A stretch of DNA of 64,000 bases, taken from Sipunculus nudus. Taxonomy: Eukaryota > Annelida > Sipuncula > Golfingiida > Sipunculidae. The stretch is taken from positions 12,757,479 to 12,821,478 of the forward strand of contig CM049321.1 of the NCBI GenBank assembly GCA_026874595.1, read 5' to 3'. A program made the position numbers and the translations under genes. Within the stretch, counting starts at the first letter, position 1; each line of letters opens with the position of its first letter. Below, piece by piece: positions 38,738 to 52,400 of the stretch. The notes beneath the pieces were generated by a model. It was not told the origin of the DNA, searched no databases, and saw only the letters and a program-made list of their open reading frames with translations.

Positions 38738-39990
38738 ATAATTATTAGTGAACCTGTGAGCTAATGTGATGGTGTGGCGATGTTTGTCTTCTGTACGTTA
38801 ACCCATAGTGTTTTGAAAATGATTGGAGCTAGCATCATGAAATTTAATGCAAAAAATTAGCCATCTGAAAAGCTCTGCATTTTCTTAGATTTTATAGATA
38901 AAAAGCTAAAAAAAACTTTTAAAATCTTCTCCTCCGAAACACTTGAGCCAAATTGTTCAATATTTCACAGAAATAATCTTTTATACCATCTCCCTCAATT
39001 TTGTTCCACTGGTTCAAGTTCGGTGAATTTTGGCCGAGTTACAGGAAGTTGAACTTAGTCATCTGTCCAAAAAGCATACTAAAATGACTGTCACAGAAAC
39101 GGCTGGAGCTATCATCACCAAATTTTTTGCCAGTGTTGGTCGCATGAGTCATGTATGAAATTCAGGTATTGGTGGCGCCACCTGCATTGACCTCTTTTTG
39201 TACGGGGGTCATTGGTCATCTGTACATTAATCCATAATTTCTCAGGAACAGCAGGAGCTACCATTCCCAGATTTTATGCAATAATCTGTCACATATCAAA
39301 TGTTGTGGGATTCAGCTTATTTTTTTGCTATCTGCATTTACTTAGATTTTATAGGGAAAAAGCTGAAAAACTTTTAAAAGTCTTCTTCTTGTTAACGGTC
39401 CAGCCATATTGTTCAATATTTTACATAAATGATCCCAGAGGCAAGCCCTCTTAAGTTTGTTCAAATGGTTTGCAAATGATGAATTTCAGAAGAGTTACAC
39501 GATTTTGAACAGTCATTTGGCCAAGTAAGCATACTGACATGGTACTCTCAGAAATGACAGAAGCTAGCATTACCAGGTATTGTGCAAATGTTGATCACAT
39601 GACTCATATTTGAAGTTGCAGATTTTGTAGTGCCACCTACATTGACCTGTTTTATGGGCAAAAAAACTCATAATTTTAGCCTCTTTCAGCCAAATGATGA
39701 AACTGTCAAGTTGAATCGTTCAATTTTTCAAAGGATTATCCTAGGACATGGTTCTTTCAATCATATCAGAATATACTGAGTTTGTTGATTTTTGGTCGAG
39801 TTGTGAAAAGCTTAAGTTGGTCTTATGGCCATTATTATGCCTTTTTCAAACTGAGGACTGCAATAGTGTTCTTCTACAAAATTATTGTTTCAATTATATC
39901 TTCTGTAACATTGCACAAAAATTATTCTTACTTGGCCTTTGTTCAAGTTTACTAGAATGATTTTTGTCAGAACAATTGGACCTTTAACAA
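38738..39990 (+). repeat. Tandem-core dispersed repeat, copy 2
   Basis: It shares head and monomer order with 37374-38410, including ggtggcgccacctgcattg near 39171. It carries a third monomer group from about 39205 (gtacattaatccataatttc). The start-to-start distance is 1,364 bp, so this may be a segmental duplication or two insertions. Confidence 0.7.
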
Positions 39991-40129
39991 TGAAAGTACT
40001 GCATCTTTTATTATTTTAGATATTTTGATAAAAAATTTTTATGAATATGTCAGCTTGAAAAAAAAAAACATTTTAGCTAAAGTCTTTCAGTATGTATAAA
40101 CAGATATACCAACAGGCCACGATCGAATC

Positions 40130-40730
40130 CGTATCTTTAAATAGGTTGAGAAACTGCCAACAGTTTCAGATTTGGCAACAGATCAAGAGTTCATTCAGTG
40201 CAGCCAGATATAGGTCAAGAGTTCAATCAGTGCAGCCAAGCACAAGGCATGTGATCACCTCATGAGTGACATGTGAACACCTCATGGGCACCATGTGATC
40301 ACTTCATGGGTGTCAAGCCCCTCAGGGCAGGGCCCCTGCATGAGCTTATGCAATGGTGTGGCTACTATTTCAGATTTGGCAACAGGCTAGAGGTCAGTCT
40401 GGATCTATTTATAGCTTTGGCAGACTGCCAACTGTATCAGATTAGGAAACAGGTCAAGAATTCACTCAGTGCAGCCAGGTATGGGTCAGGAGTTTACTCA
40501 GTGCAGTAGCTGCATTCTATTTATAGCTTTGGCAGACTGCCAACTGTGTCAGATTATGCAACAGGTCAAGAGTTCACTCAGTGCAGCCAGGTACAGGTCA
40601 AAAGTTCACTCAGTCTAGCCAGGTGCAGGTCATGAGTTCACTCAGTGCAGTAGCCTGAGCAAGCAATTTGTCACAGTTCACTCAGGGCAACAGCCTTTCT
40701 CACCTAACCCTGGTCAGCCCCATGCATCAG
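40130..40730 (+). repeat. Nested tandem repeat, about 35-bp and 105-bp periods
   Basis: Many copies of caggtcaagagttcactcag followed by tgcagccaggta, within larger duplicated blocks starting ctatttatagctttggcaga (40404, 40516). At about 40340 it includes gagcttatgcaatggtgtgg, the head motif of the repeats at 37374 and 38738. Confidence 0.8.
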
Positions 40731-42162
40731 ACTCAAGGTAAGTTTGATGTATTGGCCTAACATTTTGACCTGTCTATGTGTCTTTGATGGCTTTCTCGCT
40801 CACAAGACAGGTGTCCCCACCTACAATGACTATTGCACAGTGTGTGTCCCTGCGTTTTTCTCAGGAGGGGTTTGATTTATCAGTCTGAAATTGTATATTT
40901 CTCTGATAGCTTCGTTGTATACAAGACTGGTGGTGCCAGCTACAATCTTTTTAATGTTGTGTGCACCCATGCCAGAATTTCAGCAGTGATGTTTGTGTAA
41001 TTGTTTCTTATTCAAAATGTTTAGTAATTGCATTGTTCATATACATGAAAAGTAATGGTCCAGCACTGAAGAATTATACCTGGTGTATTTCCCAATGCAC
41101 AGGTTCGCATTAGGCCTGTAGGCCTTGTATTAATTAAGCAATAAATTTCCTTCCTGCAATCACAAGACAATTATCCTATACTTATTAAAAAAGAAAATGT
41201 TAGACCTGCTGCTCTGTCGGAAAAAAATGCATTATGTAAGAACAGTTTCAAGTCTGCCACCAAAATGCTGTGGTCTTACACTTGAGAAAAAAAACCTTCC
41301 TTTAAAATAAAAAGAGAACATTTCTTGAGCCTTTCAGCTAAAACTGAATTATAATAAAAAAAGTTAAGTCCTTAAGCCATGGTCACAAGCTGATACAGAG
41401 GGTCAACAAATAATTCTAGGAATGCACCACATGGCCTCTATTGAATTCTGAAGGAAATAGAAAATCTCTGGTCCACCACTGCAAGGTCACTATTTCATAC
41501 CTGAAATATATAAAAAAAGAAGTTGAGGTGAAAATTGGCCAGTTTTGGGTCATCCATTATGTAGCCCCAGCACCAGACCGTGTAGTTGATCGCAGACTTT
41601 GATGGGTGTTTACGCACTTTGATTTACTCACCCCAAGGAGAAGCAATATGGAGGACTTTGATCTGTAGGAGAGGATTAAGTCCAGGATCAGAGGTTGAAG
41701 AGCAGTGAACCAGGATGCTGGCTCCCTCCTGTCTTATTGCTACCAGGTCAGGGTATTTTTATCCAAACTACAAAGAATCTTACTACTACTGGCAGGGCAC
41801 CAGACTTCCAATAAACCAGTTAATAAACACAACTGTTGCTTCAGCCTGGGCCCCCTGTGGGTATCCATCCCGCCCCAGCTGTCAGCCAGTTTACCAGTAC
41901 AGGCAACAGGGTTTCATACCCAACCCCTGTGTTTTCATTCTGAGTCGGTGGTCTAGTAATTTGGTAATGTTGTGGTTTGTTGATGGCAGTTTTGTGCTTT
42001 GTTTGTTGTGTTGACCGGCAAGCACTCTGGATTTCCTGGAATGGTTTCCTGGAAAATTGCTTCCACTTAAACAAACATCTAAGACCCAGTATAAAGCATT
42101 ACAAGGGCTATTTGAAAGATATTTTTCCACAAAACAAGTCAATTTTTTTCCCACTTGGAGAA

Positions 42163-42163
42163 T

Positions 42164-42204
<41 letters not shown>
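42163..42204 (+). repeat. TG dinucleotide microsatellite
   Basis: TG run with one early interruption. Confidence 0.95.
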
Positions 42205-42207
<3 letters not shown>

Positions 42208-42482
42208 GTTTAATAATCTAATATCAAAACATTTCTCTACCTGTACATTTTTACAAAATATGTCTTGACCCTAATAAATTTTTTTTTCAGTTAAAAAGAA
42301 ATTAAAGTAGAAAACATAAAAAAATGCAATTACTTTACAAATACATTTAATTAAACATGCTCATGTTCATAAATTTACAGTATTAAGAAGAGTACCAGAT
42401 TTGTTAATCAACACAAAAAGTATCCAGTGTTGTAAGTCTGTGTAAAATACAACCTGTATGACTGCTGATATATCATGGCCAG

Positions 42483-42906
42483 TAGGGCTGAAACGAGTAC
42501 TCGAGTCCGGGTAATACTTACCGAGGACTCGAGTCCAAAATTCGGACTTAAGTACTTGTGTATGTACCTGCATATCTGAATATTACTGCAAATTTATTGG
42601 CAGTCTTGGCTTATTTATTCATTATCGAAGTAATAATCATACTGTACAGTTTATTTCGAAGAGACTTACATTTATGAGTTATATGCTTTTGAATGGAGTT
42701 TTCCACTGCTTAATTTTAGTATTTATATCTATTCCTTCGTTTGGGTAAAGTTAAGCCGTCATGAAGTCAAATTTATGTATTTTTGCATTGGTAAACAAAT
42801 GTCCGTTTAAATTTACAGCGCTGCCATAGTAACGAGTACTCGAGTCCGAGTTGGGTATTGCCTATCGGGTACTCAAGTCCAAAATTTTGTACCCGTTTCA
42901 GCCCTA
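42483..42906. mobile_element. hAT-type MITE (424 bp)
   Basis: The ends are the inverted repeats TAGGGCTGAAACG (42483) and CGTTTCAGCCCTA (ending 42906). The flanks ATGGCCAG (42475-42482) and ATGTCCAG (42907-42914) match at seven of eight bases, consistent with an aged 8-bp hAT target duplication. Inside both ends are further inverted GAGTACTCGAGTCC-type motifs. No transposase fits in this length. Confidence 0.82.
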
Positions 42907-45900
42907 ATGTCCAGTTGTATGTTGTTTCATAGACGTAGTTTAACCTTAATTTGTCCAATCTTGAACTTTCATATCGAGAAACTGTATGTCTACTGCATAT
43001 TATGATTAAGCAAATGATGGTCTTATAATCGATAACTGAAAGAAATGAAACATTTGCAAACTTTTAAGAAAGTTTCACTTTGATGGCCTTGGTGGCAATG
43101 TTTCAGTCAAGTACAAATAGTTTCAGTCACTTTCAGCCCAAGTGGCATTTTCTTATACATTAATATAGCAAAAGACGTTTATGAATTGAGAATAAGATGT
43201 GTTGATTTTATGTTCTGCCAGCAGCTGTTTCATACATCTTTATCTGATTGTGTTAGCATTGGGAGTGTACTCAAGAGAAGTGGAATTCACTGGAGGAATT
43301 CCCCCCAGCTGGTGCAGAAGTTTTTACCTTCAGTCAGTGCTTGTACTAACTGGTAACACTCAAATTCAACAGCAACTATACACAGTTGGTCCAGCCTTGG
43401 GTTTACTACCTGCCACGCCTGTTATTTTATTAATGAGCCCAGCCCTTCACTGCCAATCAATGAGAAGGAGTGGTCCATTTGACATATGAGGGGGTATGCT
43501 GGGCAGGCAAATTTACATCAAGTGGTGTTAGTTCAAACACTTACTTACAGTAACTGCTGCCAGCACTGCTGAGCTGTATACAAAGCCAGTTTTTTTTCGC
43601 CGGGTTTCCATTTTTCATCTGTCATGTTTGGACAGATATAATCGTCAAGTTTGGCAGGCAGACATGCTAGTTTGGTTTATCCACTCCTGCAACAGGCTTT
43701 GTACATATTTCGAACCAAAGCAAAAGCGGTACAACTTCAGTAGTAACTGGATACTTCAGTCTTCTCATTCAGCCACTACTTTTATCCCAGGAAATCTTTG
43801 GAAGCCTCTGGATTTTGCTATATCTGCTATTTAGTACATGGAGAACACTTCATGGAGATGGTTCTATCAGCACATCAATTTATCTGTATTATCTGTTGCT
43901 AGTATAGAGTTTGCAGCTTTTGAACCATCAGCCGAGGGACAAATCTGGATCATCAGTTGATTGTGGTTATGACATCATTTGTGGCTTGTTTATCAGGATA
44001 TCGTTTCAATCGAGGATACTGCTGTGGTTAGGGAATAAGGATCTTATTTCCTTTGATGGTAACATAACTTGATGCCGATCATACCAAGGGTCAAATAATG
44101 TCAATCACTACCAGAGAATACCAAGCACAGCATTGACAAGAATTTACTGGACTAGTACCATTCTGGGATAAACAAGTTAACAGTGGAACAAAACTAATGG
44201 TCAGATAGACATAGCATATTTATTTCAAATATTCTACTTTTGATTGCCCAACTTTATATTACTTAATCCTCACTCATTTATCAAATAAGCCAGTCATGTT
44301 TGTTATTGATATAAGGTTGGTATCAGTTAACCTTGTACAGCAATGACTGGATGTAAAACTGGAAGAGCAGTCGCCTGAAGGAGACAATATCCCCCATGAA
44401 AGAAAGAAAATTCACTAAAGGTTAGGTAGAAATAGCTTATAAACCATAAAAGACCTGTGTCATTTCTTTACAACAGAAGCCTGTGATGCTGTTTTTTTTG
44501 GGACATTTATGGTAAAACTCTCAAGTGGAGTCAAAGGATCTTGAACCAAAACACATTATTTGAAAACCAGACTGCAGAACTGATTCATAGCCAAATCATA
44601 TTTTTTTGCGAAGATGGCAATTTAATTTACATTATGAAGAACAAAGGAACACTTGCATATAGAAACCTATGGGATTCATCTTTTTTTGCTAATGAGCCTA
44701 ATTATCCCAGAGTGTCACATTAATTCAGAGAAGCTGTCTGAATGGTTACCTTGCCTTGTCTTTTTCATGATATATTGATTAAATGGATGCAGTGACTTTG
44801 ATGTCGTGGGAAAGAGAAAGTCCAGACATGACCACCAATAATTGTCTTCTTTGGAGACATTGGTATTCATGTTTAACGGGAATGTTCAAATATTCTGAAA
44901 CACAGTTGAATGAGCATGGTGAAGAAAAATGATAATTTACTCCAGATGCGTGATGGAAGAATATTACCATAGTTTGTCACAGCCAAAAAAGGTTAATGCC
45001 ATTAGTTTTGAAGAAAAAAATTGGAATATATTGAAAATGCAAATTGAAAAGTTAAACATCTGCAGGATGTAATTTCAGGTTGTTTAAGAAAATCTGAAAA
45101 ATACAAGATGATGCAAAGATAATAATGCATGACATAAGGTTTGAAAAGCTAACATTTGATTAAAATTTGAATTTCTGTGATCAGTACAGGATGAAGTGGG
45201 GAAAATCTGGAGACATTGTTTTGTCAAAGTGGCAGTTTAACAAGGCAGAAAAGGAAAGATGTGACAGTATATTGTGAGGCCAATTAGAGGTTGTTCTGGA
45301 AACAGAAACTGCAGATGATGTATAACAATTCTTATCATCTGTATAGTTCAGCCTTAGAATATTTCAGCTTTCATATAGCAATGTCCTCTGACTTTTGACT
45401 TGATGCCTTCTTCATTAAAGGATTAAAGAATTTTCGTGATAAAATAATTTTGGAGTTAAATCAGATAAGTGAGTTTTACCATTTTGAAGGGAAGGTGTCA
45501 TACATCTAGAGCACTTCCAAGGCACTATTAAATTTAACTATATTTCAATCCAATCATTGACTAATAGATCAACAGAAAATGAGAGATCAGCAAGAAGAGA
45601 CTTGAAAAAAAAACTGATGAATCGCTTGTCCTTTTTATTTGAATGGGATGCCAGCAGGATACATAACTTAAAGTTTTCTTACGTATATTGACGGAATCAT
45701 GACACAGCGCAGCAAATACGGATTTACACTGCGTACTCTGCTGTGGCAGGTAAGTTGAAGATGAAACACAGATACATCATTTATTAGGGTTGTCATGGAA
45801 ACTTACAAAATGTCAATCAAACAAGTTTGATTTCGCATTGATTGATCATTTTAGTAAAATTAAAAAGTGTTTTACCATAAACAATGTATGAAAAAATAAT

Positions 45901-46047
45901 TATATAATTCTATAGAATAAAACTAGTTAATTGTTAAAACTTCATTACTTTAAATAATTACTATACTATGGAAAAAATGGAAAATAAATGATTTTTGCTC
46001 AAATTTTTGCCTGAAATTGGGACATGCCTCTAATGTAGAGATCACAG
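42907..46047. other. Intron sequence, no gene seen
   Basis: Mostly unique DNA. Open frames (at most 96 codons, for example 43199-43489) have no recognisable domain or splice context. Confidence 0.4.
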
Positions 46048-46065
46048 CCCCCCCCCCCCCCCCCC
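46048..46065 (+). repeat. Poly-C tract (18 C)
   Basis: Uninterrupted C run. Confidence 0.95.
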
Positions 46066-46984
46066 ACAATGGTTTACTCAAAACTACCTAAGTGTCCATA
46101 ATAAGGAGGTGTCTATAATATAAAGAGGTTTGCCTGTATTTGATGGGTACTGGGGTGTTCACTGTGTGTACAATAAAAAGACAGCTCTACTATATTGCAT
46201 GTGAAAATCTAATTTTTTAGCCACAAAATATCAGGCCTGAGTGATTGAGTGTCCATTTGTACAATCATCTCCAGGGCCATAGATAATGATAGTGGTATCT
46301 CTGTAATATCTACAGCTAATGTAGATTTACGCCATGATCCATGGCTCCTGGTGGACAAAAACGCAACCTTCAAGACAGGGCAATGATTTGTGGCAGAGGG
46401 GACAAGTCTGTTAGGTGGCAGACTACACCCTGAGGGGAGTTGCGATGTCTTCCGAAGACCAGACCAACAGAGGGTACCATTGATTATTTAATAAATTTCA
46501 TGAGCTCTCTGTTGCTGCCACTTTGCCCTATGACAGGTTCATTATTCTCGAAATACCCCAGGGGATGGTGGGAAGAAGTTCCTCACACTACCAGGCGTCT
46601 GCGTGAGAGATCTGATGACATTTACAATGTTTTTCCCTCAACTTGGGAGTCTGACCTTTGCCAGGTTGTTTTCCAGATGGGGAAAAAAAAGAGTTAAAAG
46701 GTTGTTATCCAATCTTTTTGTTTAATTGTATTATTTGGCTGTCTTTGATGACATCTCAAATAACAGAGGAATTTGAAATTTGCCTGAAGAGTCATGGATG
46801 AGCCTCCAAGAGGGAACTCTTTTTAAAGTTAATCTTCGCATCATTTCAGACTAGCAGATCTGCTCAGTGAATAGACTAGATACAGCAAATTAATACAGTA
46901 AATTACTGCATGATGCTCATATAGGTTCATAAGGACCCTTAGAATCACATGCAGTTATCATATAAGTAATGTTTAGCCCATCAT

Positions 46985-47350
46985 TTTTTACATCCATCCC
47001 AGATGGGTCATGGTCAGCGTCCGTCAGATATCATTTAGTTTGCTAATGTGATAACTTTTAAAACAGGGATTTGATGGATTTTCATTAACTCACTTTAACC
47101 ACTTACCAATAAATCATCTCACCCAAGTTTGATTCTAGGGAAAATTTATGCATATGTAATCAGGTCAAAGGTCAACCGGCTTCTCGGTGGTGCTGACCCA
47201 ATAACAAGAACCATGATGGATTTTGATGAAACTCGAAAGAAATATTCACCAGTGTAATATCTCATCTAAGTTTGATTCTTGGCAAAGTCTAATCATACCT
47301 ATTTAGGGTCAGAGATCACCATACTTTGGTGGAATTATGATGACTGAAAA
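46985..47350 (+). repeat. Dispersed repeat related to 10686-10870
   Basis: It holds two diverged monomers with tgatggattttcattaac (47069) and tgatggattttgatgaaact (47216), each followed by an accaat/accag…atctcat…agtttgattct segment shared with 10686-10870. Confidence 0.6.
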
Positions 47351-47539
47351 TATTGTGCCCTTATCTTAATTTGATATAATGCATATTTGTCTCTGTTGAT
47401 GTATTGTGAAATTTATTCCAAGACATACCATCAAAATCTCTCAGTGAAAATACGATGAGCCTTTGGTTAGTTTCTGTCATTGTTTGAGTTTCTAGATTGT
47501 CTCAATGGCTGCAATCACAGGAGTGGTAGTGGGGCCCTT

Positions 47540-47690
47540 TTAAAGTGTTAATTAGGCAATTAACGTAATTAAGACACCGGGAGAAATACGTTGATAGGAT
47601 AGGAGCACCCCCGCAACCCACAAAGTGATGATTCAGCGAAGTTTTTGTTATAAAAGCCCCCGGCTCATTTTAAAATGTCTCATTTAGTGG
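47540..47690 (+). promoter_or_regulatory. Homeodomain-site cluster plus TATA box, possible intronic promoter
   Basis: The cluster gttaattaggcaattaacg with a following taattaag (47547-47573) gives several ATTA cores. About 75 bp on, TATAAAAG (47649-47656) precedes a GC-rich cccccggctc. This is the best TATA-box context in the intron. No coding frame of note follows, so a non-coding or alternative 5' transcript is only possible, not shown. Confidence 0.3.
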
Positions 47691-49014
47691 AAGTGGGTGT
47701 AGTTAAAGATGCACAGTAGTTTATAACAGGTTCAATCCAACACTCAGAGTTTTGAGTGGGAATACATTTCACTAGTATTCACTTTCACAAGCTTGACTTG
47801 ATTCATTTTCACCACTTGTTAATTTTGACAGTGAATTTGTATTGTCACCCAAATTTGTCTGTCTTTCTGTTGGTCTTTCTGTCTGTTTCTCTGTGTACAA
47901 TATATTTAAAAAAAGTTTGTATTTTTCTCATAATTGAAACATGACATATTAATATTTCAGGTCTCTAATGTTCCCCTTAAGCAAACCAACTCTGTAGTAA
48001 AATATTAACAATTTTATGAAGGTGTACTACCAAAGCTGAGCCAGATACTGCCTTTAAGGTAAATGTGAAGAGCGTCAGAATTGGACTTACAATTTAAAAT
48101 ATATCTTAAACAGTGAAGAATTAACAATTAAACTTTACCTCTGAATATATGGATTACATTCTATAATCACTTAGAAGCTTTCCCTGACTCTCAGTGATTC
48201 TGCCAGTTACCCAGTGGACACATACCTTATCAGGTAGATTGTATACACAAGCTTATAGGCTGCATGCATGACATTTGAATTATTCACACAGCACACAAAA
48301 ATTTCCTTCAAACCCAAGCTCAGCTAGTTTAAAAAATTAATTTCCCAAAGATAAAAATAGAAACCATTCCAGGTATAGTGTAGAGTCTGCCTGGCATTTA
48401 CCTTATGGGTGGGTATTAACCCTAACAGCGTAATGTGAACCTGGCTGGCTGGCGCCGCTAATCTACACCAGCTGGTAAGCCTAACAACAAACGCCCTGCT
48501 TTGAACTCTTACAGTTACTGTACTGAAGTTACCGCAGCCACGGAGCTGGTATTAGATGATACCTGGATCTGATATACAGAGTGGACCCAACTGACCTCAA
48601 GCAACTCTTTCACTGCCTGACCAGATGCTGTACTGACCTCTAAACTTGGATACTTGTGTTTCCAAACACACATGCATATATCTCTCTCTACTGAGAGATT
48701 GAGAGTGAGAGACAGAGATAGAGAAAGAATGTGAGAGTTAAGGAAAAAAGGAAGAACAGACAGATACTCATACATTCAGAGAACCCTCTTTCCATGGGCA
48801 CTTTAGTATTAATTTGAAGTATGCATATAAATGTGACCCTTAACTTGATATAGTATACAACACTTTAACAGTGATAAAACTGGATATATCATGTTTTTTT
48901 AGTTCTTATTAAACAGAACTGTTCCAGTAAATATATACATTTCTGTCATGGGATATATAACAATTGATCTTAAATATTTTTCTGATGGAATATATTTAAT
49001 TATATTGAAGTGAC

Positions 49015-49420
49015 CGGCTTCTATGGCTCAGGGGTAGAGCACAGGACTCAAAGCCAGGAGATCATTAGTTCGAATCTCAGCCGAGGCAGTGAGATTTTTC
49101 ACAGTCGGCCCCAACTAAGGGTGAGCACTCTGCAGGCTTAATGGGAAGGCTGTGCCCAACAGCCATGTTTCACTCACAAACAAGTGCCCCTTTCAGGTTT
49201 GCATCAGTGGTATGACCCACAAGTGGGACTGACAAGTACCCAGGACCCACAAGTGCAGTAAGTCATTGGGCCTGGTTGATGCCAGGATATAAAATGGGAG
49301 GTACTGCGTGATAGTGCCCTGTCACATAGTCAGAAACCAGAACAGAATTCTGCAGATGTACATATACATATATAAGTTAGAAATTAAAAAATAGAGGTGA
49401 TTTCCTCTACCAAATAAAAA
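49015..49420 (+). mobile_element. tRNA-derived SINE with perfect 12-bp target duplication
   Basis: The head contains box A TGGCTCAGGGGTAGAGC and box B AGTTCGAATCTC at tRNA spacing. The body runs to an A-rich tail (caaataaaaa). Identical flanks TATTGAAGTGAC at 49003-49014 and 49421-49432 are the target duplication made by LINE-type retrotransposition. The sharp flanks suggest a fairly recent insertion. Its head and tail differ from those of the SINE at 24166, so it is a second family. Confidence 0.88.
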
Positions 49421-49432
49421 TATTGAAGTGAC

Positions 49433-52400
49433 ATTTAACATATTACCTGTCTTTCATTTAATCATTAAAGTGCAGTTTATTTTTCATTGTACAAATATAC
49501 TAAACTATTATTTCTGATATATGTATAATAAGAAACAAAATGTGTTTAGTGTTATTTGATATTCCCTATTGCTAAGTCTCGCGCTATTGATAAATTTATG
49601 AGAGTATCCCTGAGATAAATACACCAGGCTCACATAAATACTAGTCTTGCCGCCACGCCTTGCTGTTCAATTCCATGGAGGGTCATTATTTGTATTACAC
49701 TGTAGACCACAGGTCTGCTGTGGATCATTTGGATTTATTGGCCTGAACCAATCGGATCAGACGAATCAGTGAAGCAAGAGAAGTAAAAAAGAGGCCACCA
49801 ATACATGTATAGCAAGAGATAGAGACATAAAACTCGTACATCGGAAACGGGGTCTTGGGGATTTAATATATTATATGATCCTTTATGTCTGTATCATATA
49901 TGGAAGGGCAGTGATAAAGAAAATTGTATTTCCAGTGTCGTGAATCCGTACACAGTGTTAGTCATAACAAAAATTCTTAACAGTTACAGGTTAGACACCA
50001 GCAAAACATAGGAGGTTTTATCAGATTTATTTATGCCGCAGAGTAAAAACAGGTGGCTTTAACTGGTTTTGCTGGTGTCAGTGATGTCTGATGCTTTGCT
50101 GTGTGTTTGAGAGATAGCACCGGGGCTGCAGATATTGGTTTATAGTTTTGGATTGAGGTTAGAGATCCCTGTAACCTTTATATGATTTAGAGATGTATAA
50201 TGTTGTCTCTTGGCCCTTTTGTCTGCTCAGCCATTTGTCATTTTGAAAAGCTTTTTTGATCTTATGAAGGAAAAAATGCAAGAATTTAAAAATATTTAAA
50301 TTTTACTTGACCATTGCCCCTTATAGGTTTTCTCCAAATTGCCTGAGGCTCTGTCTGTTTTGATCCTAATTTGGCTGAATGATACGAAGAAACTTTCAAC
50401 TTAGTTATTAGACCAGTTTCAGCAGTTTATAAAAATTTTGATATATATCATGTGATTAGAATATCAGTAAAATTTTCGTTCAGATAATCATTATTATCAT
50501 TGATTATGAATGTACCTGTCATGAGAGGACACCTTTAGGACATAGCCAAAGTGTTGATCCCTAAATTCCATGTCCCTTCATCAGAGGTAGGGACAGACTT
50601 AGGAGGGGGGGCGGGGTTGTTAATGATTATTGTACCAAGATAGGTTCAACATTTGAAATAAAAAATATATGCATTAAGCATTATGCAATAAGGGGAATTT
50701 AATGGTTAATTAGCAGTGGTTCATGAGTATAATATCATAGGAAAGGTATTTTTATAGAATTTCTTTTTAAGTAAAATATTACTGAATAAAAAATTGAAAA
50801 TTTGTTTATAATACCGTGTAGGGCAGTGGTTCAAATAAAATACATATTAAAAATGACTGATTATTATTTAGTTAGTGGATTACCAGGGTTGTACCAATTT
50901 ATTGTATCAATTCATGTCAAGGGCGTTAGTAATCTTGTTTATCACCTTGGCTGCTTCAATGAGTGCATCAATACATCATGAACTCTTGAATGTGTCAGCC
51001 CCAATGGTTTGTTGTGGTGGGATTTGGTTGTAAAATGGTTTGATGATTGAAAGAAAGTTTTTTAATCTATTAAACATTTATTGATCAATTATGGTATGTA
51101 CATGCTATAATGCTGTGAAATTTGATGTTTAGAATTATACTGGAAAGATTGACGGAGTAAATTCAGTCTGCCCTGTACATCAAGCTGAAATGTCAAGGTA
51201 GCCGCCGGGGTTGTTGGCACTTTTTTCTCGCACATGGTCACCTTTTAATGCTGTTCACTACTTTGTGTCCCGTCTCACATGATTAGAATATTTTTTTTTT
51301 CATTCCCCGCTGTCCGTCCATCAGTTTTTTGTTTCTCTGCGATACCTTTCCTAAATATTATCTGATTTTCATTCAAATTTGGGTCAGTGATTGCTTTCAT
51401 GCATACCTTGGTTGGGATTGGTTTTGGAGTGTCTGTCTGAAAATATTTTAATACCAGCTCCAAAACAACAAAAATTTTTCCTTATGACTTCCAAATTCAC
51501 ACCAAAAATTATGACACGCAGAGGGGACTATGAAAACTAAAACACAGGCACAATAACATGTTCAGATATCTTAATGGGAAAATAAAAACTGTAACATATT
51601 GACAAGGCTAGCATCAAGAACACAGGAAGCTAAATTGACAAGAGGAAGAAGTGTATGTTCCACTAATTTGCTTTTTTTGGATCATTTTTCACCTCTTTGC
51701 ATGAGCAAACATAATCCTGTATAAATAATTGATTATGCAAAAACTGCAACCAATTTAATATATTATGACAGAAAATTACCTGTCATCAATATAATCAATT
51801 AATTGGCACATCACTGATGGTTCAGAGTTTAGATATTGCCTGCTTATAACCAAATTTAAAGTCCACGTCTTGTTACGATCATCTCAACCAACTTTTAAAC
51901 GGGATAAAGTGGTAACAAGTCAAAAGGTAACTAGCTCAGCTCTCTCTTTTTTAGACACATTTAAACACATTTTTATCCCTGGATATTTTCTAAGTGAATT
52001 GGTTCTTTCAGTGTTTTTATTTGAAATATTAATCTGTTTTTATTTGAAATATTTATGGATTATACATGTTCATTTGATTTTGTACATGGGATATGATTCC
52101 AAACATCAACCCACTTAAATCCACAAATATTATTATTGTTAATAATTCATTCCATATTTCAGCTCTGATGAGTTTGACTGAATATGGTTAGTGTTTTTGC
52201 AGTGATGGCAAAAAGGCTTTCAAAAGAAACAATAGAATGTAAAACAACAGTAGTTGTTACGGACGCAACACAGGGATGACGATAAATGTGGCAAGACAAA
52301 GCACTGAGTCAGCGGAAATAATGGCTTTCAGAAACCATAAATCACTTGGGCAGTAGTTTCGCTGCCAGGAACACGGAATGCTACAACAATCAGAAATAAT

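Noticed and set aside
37374-39990. CRISPR-like regular array
   Set aside because: Monomers are long, diverged and unevenly spaced without unique spacers, in a eukaryotic genome.
49015-49090. Functional tRNA gene
   Set aside because: It is the head of a 406-bp unit flanked by a 12-bp target duplication, hence a SINE.
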